A stretch of DNA of 64,000 nucleotides from Neobacillus dielmonensis (GTDB taxonomy: Bacteria; Bacillota; Bacilli; Bacillales; Cytobacillaceae), in NCBI RefSeq assembly GCF_000612665.1, contig NZ_HG942058.1, forward strand, positions 1 to 64,000. The letters are read 5' to 3'. This document shows positions 60,605 to 64,000 of this stretch, one piece after another. The notes beneath the pieces were generated by a model. That model had not been told where the DNA came from, made no database searches, and worked only from the letters and a program-made list of their open reading frames with translations. Each line of letters begins with the position of its first letter. Position 1 is the first letter of the stretch. The translations under genes were made by a program, and so were the position numbers.

Positions 60605-61355
60605 CTGTTTCACCTCCAGCCCTTAACGTCGTCAGCACAATGTCACGCATTTCTTCATAGCGCGCTTGCTGGTGATAGCCTTCTTCCAAACGTTCATATA
60701 ACTCTATTCTAGGAATCACGCGCTTTTCATCCTCGATAATATAAACGAGTCCTTCGTCTCTAAGCACCCTTATGGCTGTATGGATAAGTCCAATATGTGT
60801 CCTTCTTGTAGAGGAAATTCGTTCGTCCTCGTTTTCTGTATCCGAATCGACTGCCATCGAGCCCCACAGTTCGGCCATTTCATTGACCGCCAGCCCATAG
60901 GCCTCACTGAACTTCCCTTCGGTATCCTTATTCTCCTTATCCCACTCGGCCAATAGCTGGGTCATATTTTTTTCCAGCAAATAATAAGATACACCGGCAT
61001 GTTCCCAGCGAAGATTGGAGGTGGAAGGTATATCAATTTCCGCTAGAAAAACGAAAATAATCAAATTCATCAGGTAAAAATGCTTCTTCGTTTCCACTTC
61101 CCCATATCGTTTCTTAAATTGGGTATAAGAAGTGGCAAAGATCGATCCTTCCGGGCGGGCAACCAAATGAATGCGGTCGGCCGTTTGGATAATCCGTGTC
61201 CTCGATTCCTCCGCTAAAACTTTCAAGGCATCCCGAACTCCGTCCTCTTCAAAATATGGACTCATCATCGGATCATTCGTTAACACCATTTTCCGATTCA
61301 ATAATTGAAAAAAGATCTTGGCCGCATCCTGCAGCTGCTGTGTTGAAATACTCAA
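60597..61355 (-). CDS. jetB: Wadjet JetB: KITE/MukE-like subunit
   Basis: A 252-residue protein starting with TTG at 61355 (MSISTQQLQDAAKIFFQLLN) after AAAGGAAGTGATG. The N-terminal winged-helix half has LLNRKMVLTNDPMMSPYFEE and RIHLVARPEGSIFATSYTQF. The second half has GLVYIIEDEKRVIPRIELYE and a C-terminal helix. This is the layout of the MukE-like (KITE) partner in Wadjet, possibly of the DUF6063 group. It should dimerise and bind the JetA kleisin and DNA. It overlaps jetC by eight bases, and the palindrome GGTGCCTGGCACC lies just upstream. Confidence 0.8.
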   Translation of the reverse strand: MSISTQQLQDAAKIFFQLLNRKMVLTNDPMMSPYFEEDGVRDALKVLAEESRTRIIQTADRIHLVARPEGSIFATSYTQFKKRYGEVETKKHFYLMNLIIFVFLAEIDIPSTSNLRWEHAGVSYYLLEKNMTQLLAEWDKENKDTEGKFSEAYGLAVNEMAELWGSMAVDSDTENEDERISSTRRTHIGLIHTAIRVLRDEGLVYIIEDEKRVIPRIELYERLEEGYHQQARYEEMRDIVLTTLRAGGETDA

Positions 61356-61371
61356 AACATCACTTCCTTTA

Positions 61372-61384
61372 GGTGCCTGGCACC
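61372..61384. repeat. GGTGCCTGGCACC palindrome
   Basis: Perfect 13-bp inverted repeat between jetA and jetB. It overlaps no gene and is of the GTGCCAGGCAC type scattered in Bacillus genomes. Role unknown. Confidence 0.5.
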
Positions 61385-61385
61385 A

Positions 61386-62873
61386 TTACTCCGTTATCCG
61401 CAAGACAAACGGGGAAATACTTACACCCTTCCACTGAATCATGGGCTGATTGGCGTCAATCAAAGAGGAAATGGTCTTCCCCTCTAGCTTGAAAAATCGA
61501 TCCTGTCGGCGGACTAAATGAGTGAGCAGGATTAACCGTTCATCCTCATGCTCTTTCTCGGCATCCAATTCAGGAACCGCCAAAGACTCACTGTGAAACA
61601 GCATCCACAAATCGACCGTTTCCTTTTGTTCCAGCCACTTCTCCTGTAGCGACTCAGGAATATCTCGCAATCTGGAAAGATAGAACTCTCCTTTTTCCAG
61701 CAGTTCAACAAAAAGCGGCTCCCACAATCGGACTACCTTGTCCCAATCCACTTCCCGCTTATGATGCTCTACTTCTTCGGTATCCTCTTCGACAACGTCT
61801 TCTTCTTCATCTATCAGAATATCTGTTTCCTGCTCCATCCAACCCCAATCCAGCGGATAAATAAAATGAGGTTGTGGCGAAAACAAAGGTTCTAACAGCA
61901 TTCCCATATCATCCGGGTGTGGAAGTCCTTCGAGCACCAGCCAATCCTGAAAATAACTCTTCTGAAACGTCACATTCTGCTGTTTCCAAAAGAGATTGGG
62001 AAATTCATAGCGGAGCTCAATTTCCAAGCGCATATTCTCCACCACATAACTTGCCAGCTGGTCATGAACCCTTCTGGTTTGTTCCAGTTTCTCGGCTATT
62101 TCATAATGCTGATTGGAAGACGAAATCCGTTGCAGCAGCTGTCGCATTTGCTGAAAGCGGGTTCGCTCTTCCTGAAATTGCTCCTTTACCTCTTGTTCAC
62201 GGCCGCTCCTGAGTTCATGCTCTTGTAGAAAAATAATCTTCGGATTCCGCTTCATGCTTTCCCGATAATCCAATTCCCTGGCAATCATCCGTTTTACCCG
62301 TGCCATCAAATCATCTAACCCGGAAAGCGCCTGTTGAAAATGGCCATTTTTCACTAAGTGCTCAATATACAGCTGGTCAATCGTAATCTCCAGTTCCTGA
62401 AGGATTTCCCGGCTCATAAAAATTAATTCTTTCGCTTCATCCGAGCAGCGATACACCGTCTTGCCGCCTTTTTCCCACTGGGAGGTTTCCCGGTCTTCCA
62501 CTAAATATCGAAAACGATGTTCCTTGATTTCTTGTTCCTTTTCATCAAACCACTTGGCGGTAAACGGCTGATGCAGTTCAGCTTGTCCGCTCCAAAGCAA
62601 TCCGTCTACAAACCTCTGAATCAACTCATCCTGATTGTCGGGCTCCAGGTTGATCTGTAATTCGTTGATACAAGATTTCGTGATTCCTACCAAATCCTGC
62701 TTTTTTCGATCTGGATTATTTTCAATTTCGCGGTAAAATACCTCCAAGAGGACACTTAGGGCCAGCATTTGTGCATAATCCTTCAAAGCTGCAAGCTGCA
62801 TGCCAGATCCCAAATTCCATATTGGGTTTAACCGCTTCATTCGTTCCCCAAAGCCTTGCCATCGCACTTTCAT
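61386..62873 (-). CDS. jetA: Wadjet JetA: kleisin (MukF-like)
   Basis: A 495-residue protein. The N-terminal winged-helix/helical part has NLGSGMQLAALKDYAQMLAL and ITKSCINELQINLEPDNQDE. A central coiled-coil region spans about residues 150-290. An acidic linker at about 350-370 (a run of Glu and Asp) separates it from the C-terminal domain. This matches the kleisin subunits of Wadjet (the DUF5716-like JetA group) rather than type I DUF3375, judged from layout only. It should bridge JetC heads and bind JetB. The ATG has AAAGGAGTAAGT inside the jetD end; only two bases separate the genes. Confidence 0.8.
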   Translation of the reverse strand: MKVRWQGFGERMKRLNPIWNLGSGMQLAALKDYAQMLALSVLLEVFYREIENNPDRKKQDLVGITKSCINELQINLEPDNQDELIQRFVDGLLWSGQAELHQPFTAKWFDEKEQEIKEHRFRYLVEDRETSQWEKGGKTVYRCSDEAKELIFMSREILQELEITIDQLYIEHLVKNGHFQQALSGLDDLMARVKRMIARELDYRESMKRNPKIIFLQEHELRSGREQEVKEQFQEERTRFQQMRQLLQRISSSNQHYEIAEKLEQTRRVHDQLASYVVENMRLEIELRYEFPNLFWKQQNVTFQKSYFQDWLVLEGLPHPDDMGMLLEPLFSPQPHFIYPLDWGWMEQETDILIDEEEDVVEEDTEEVEHHKREVDWDKVVRLWEPLFVELLEKGEFYLSRLRDIPESLQEKWLEQKETVDLWMLFHSESLAVPELDAEKEHEDERLILLTHLVRRQDRFFKLEGKTISSLIDANQPMIQWKGVSISPFVLRITE

Positions 62874-62875
62874 AC

Positions 62876-63958
62876 TTACTCCTTTATCCGTCCAATATTA
62901 TCAAGAGACAGCACTTCCTGCGGAACTCTCCGCTTCTCCTCCCAAAGCTGTTGGATCCGTTCAGCCAAGTCCGGTCGTCCATGCTGCTGAAAATCTTCCA
63001 CCACCCGTTGCAAATAGGTACGATTCTCATTTTGATTCTTTTCTGTGTGGTTAGTTAAATATGTATCAAGCATTGCTTCATAAATTGATACAGCCAGACC
63101 AATGTTGGCAGAAGGATAGGTTTCTTTTAACCTCACATAAATCCCCCATCCTTCCGGATCAATATCCCCGACATAATCAATCGTTACAGCCTCCATGTTG
63201 GTGATATCATGTAAGAAATTAAAGCTTTTCTCAATCTTCTTACCTTCTCCATAAATCACCAAATCCGGTTGAATCCCCTTAATATCCTTGCCACGATTGA
63301 TTAATAATCTACATGTATGATAAAAAGATTGATTCTCTACGATAAGAACGGTTTTGGCATTTCGAATGTCACCATGAGGCGCTAGCCAAAAAGCAAACGG
63401 CTCCCCATAGACTCTAGCTTTCAAATCATCCAACGTGATCTGCAATCGCTGCAACAATCCAGTACCCTCATTGGCAAGGAATTTTTCTTCCCTAAACAAC
63501 TGAAACGATCGCTCTTCCCTTGTCACCCAGGTGTATTGTTCGATTTGTTTTAAAAAAGAATAGAGGATTTCGATTCGCTTCCATTCTTGAACGGTTTGCC
63601 ATTCGGGATGCTGCCGGTATTTGCTTAGATTCATAAGGTTAGATACAGCCATTATTTGTGTATCACTCCACTGAGTCGCTAGGACTGCCTTTTCCAGCCA
63701 CCATTCGGTATGCAAGCTAGGTCTTCTCCCGTTCAAAGGACTTTTCTTAACGGGGGTAACAATACCCTCTTCTGTTAATTCATTCATGATTTGAACAAAA
63801 TAACGGTAACCGTTCTCGGCTTGATAGCGGATGGGTTCTTTTAGTTTATCTTTGATGAGGTAATTTTCTAGTTGTTGGATATGTATCTTTTTTCGTTTGG
63901 TTGGCAATTGAAGCGCTTTTAGATATTCCTGTAACCACGTCTTCATCTTATCCTTCAT
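62876..63958 (-). CDS. jetD: Wadjet JetD: Toprim nuclease
   Basis: A 360-residue protein with an N-terminal winged-helix region (VQIMNELTEEGIVTPVKKSP) and a C-terminal Toprim domain. The Toprim residues are clear: TVLIVENQSFYH (Glu near 208) and DYVGDIDPEGWGIY (D-x-D near 265-267). JetD of studied Wadjet systems is the topoisomerase VI-like nuclease that cuts plasmid DNA after loop extrusion. Here it is the first gene of the operon, with AAAGGTGG before the ATG; promoter lies within or past the right end of the window. Conserved Toprim acids suggest an active nuclease. Confidence 0.85.
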   Translation of the reverse strand: MKDKMKTWLQEYLKALQLPTKRKKIHIQQLENYLIKDKLKEPIRYQAENGYRYFVQIMNELTEEGIVTPVKKSPLNGRRPSLHTEWWLEKAVLATQWSDTQIMAVSNLMNLSKYRQHPEWQTVQEWKRIEILYSFLKQIEQYTWVTREERSFQLFREEKFLANEGTGLLQRLQITLDDLKARVYGEPFAFWLAPHGDIRNAKTVLIVENQSFYHTCRLLINRGKDIKGIQPDLVIYGEGKKIEKSFNFLHDITNMEAVTIDYVGDIDPEGWGIYVRLKETYPSANIGLAVSIYEAMLDTYLTNHTEKNQNENRTYLQRVVEDFQQHGRPDLAERIQQLWEEKRRVPQEVLSLDNIGRIKE

Positions 63959-64000
63959 CCGGTTTCCACCTTTCCAACTCCTCCTACTATTTTACTAGAT

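Noticed and set aside
1..64000. tRNA or rRNA genes
   Set aside because: No cloverleaf with a GGTTCGAATCC-type T arm and no rRNA signature was found by eye on either strand.

Overview
The window reads as chromosomal DNA of a low-GC, spore-forming Bacillaceae (Bacillus, Neobacillus or relatives). Supporting signs are frequent TTG/GTG starts with strong GGAGG ribosome sites, S-box (SAM-I) riboswitches, a Cse60-like sporulation protein, CarD, CshA and MocR-type regulators. Most of it is an ordinary accessory or peripheral chromosomal region rich in small unrelated transcription units, insertion-sequence remnants and intergenic repeats. It ends at the right in a complete antiplasmid/antiphage operon.

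Layout. 0-7.5 kb: HXXEE membrane protein, a PAS-GGDEF gene broken by a stop codon, a P-loop ATPase, a DUF1272 zinc protein, an orphan NarL-type histidine kinase and a PHB-depolymerase-like esterase. 7.9-11.2 kb: two acyl-CoA ligases. 11.5-16 kb: a tiny holin-like type I toxin, a SAM-I riboswitch in front of an unknown small gene, a GH114 protein, a phosphotransferase and an AHSA1 protein. 16.2-19.5 kb: a Tn552/Mu-type transposon with a DUF6431 gene, a DDE transposase, a frameshifted ATPase and paired end sites. 19.6-22.2 kb: YczE and two nested transposase remnants. 22-30 kb: KinB-like kinase, two lipoproteins (one a nuclease), MOSC protein and a LytTR/DUF3021 pair. 29.6-30.7 kb: IS3-family remnant. 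30.8-42.8 kb: enoyl-CoA hydratase, Eis-like acetyltransferase, NanE, CutC, Cse60-like, CarD, CshA, an ECF S component divergent from a MocR regulator, a VOC protein and a broken isochorismatase. 42.9-55.9 kb: a MocR regulator lacking the PLP lysine, a second DUF1272 gene, a decayed acetyltransferase copy, a GNAT protein, Old Yellow Enzyme, a hydrolase behind a second SAM-I riboswitch, a glutamine amidotransferase-type hydrolase, threonine synthase, a phosphoesterase, a MazG-like protein and a frameshifted EEP nuclease/phosphatase. 56.1-64 kb: jetD-jetA-jetB-jetC, a Wadjet system of probable type III.

The strongest system is the Wadjet operon: a MukB-like ATPase (JetC), a kleisin (JetA), a KITE/MukE-like subunit (JetB) and a Toprim nuclease (JetD). 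In known Wadjet systems the condensin part extrudes DNA loops and JetD cuts small circular DNA. Here jetD comes first, the four genes are tightly coupled, and JetC has non-canonical ATPase motifs (Gly in place of Ser/Thr in Walker A, Asp-Asn in place of Asp-Glu in Walker B).

The noncoding DNA is also informative. It holds a dispersed ~100-bp imperfect-palindrome repeat (at least a dozen copies, most left of 28 kb), two small arrays of ~52-bp palindromic repeats (near 34.1 and 38.6 kb) and two S-box leaders in front of genes that are not obvious methionine-pathway genes. Several genes carry single-base frameshifts, some at short homopolymers, so either local decay or assembly error should be considered.
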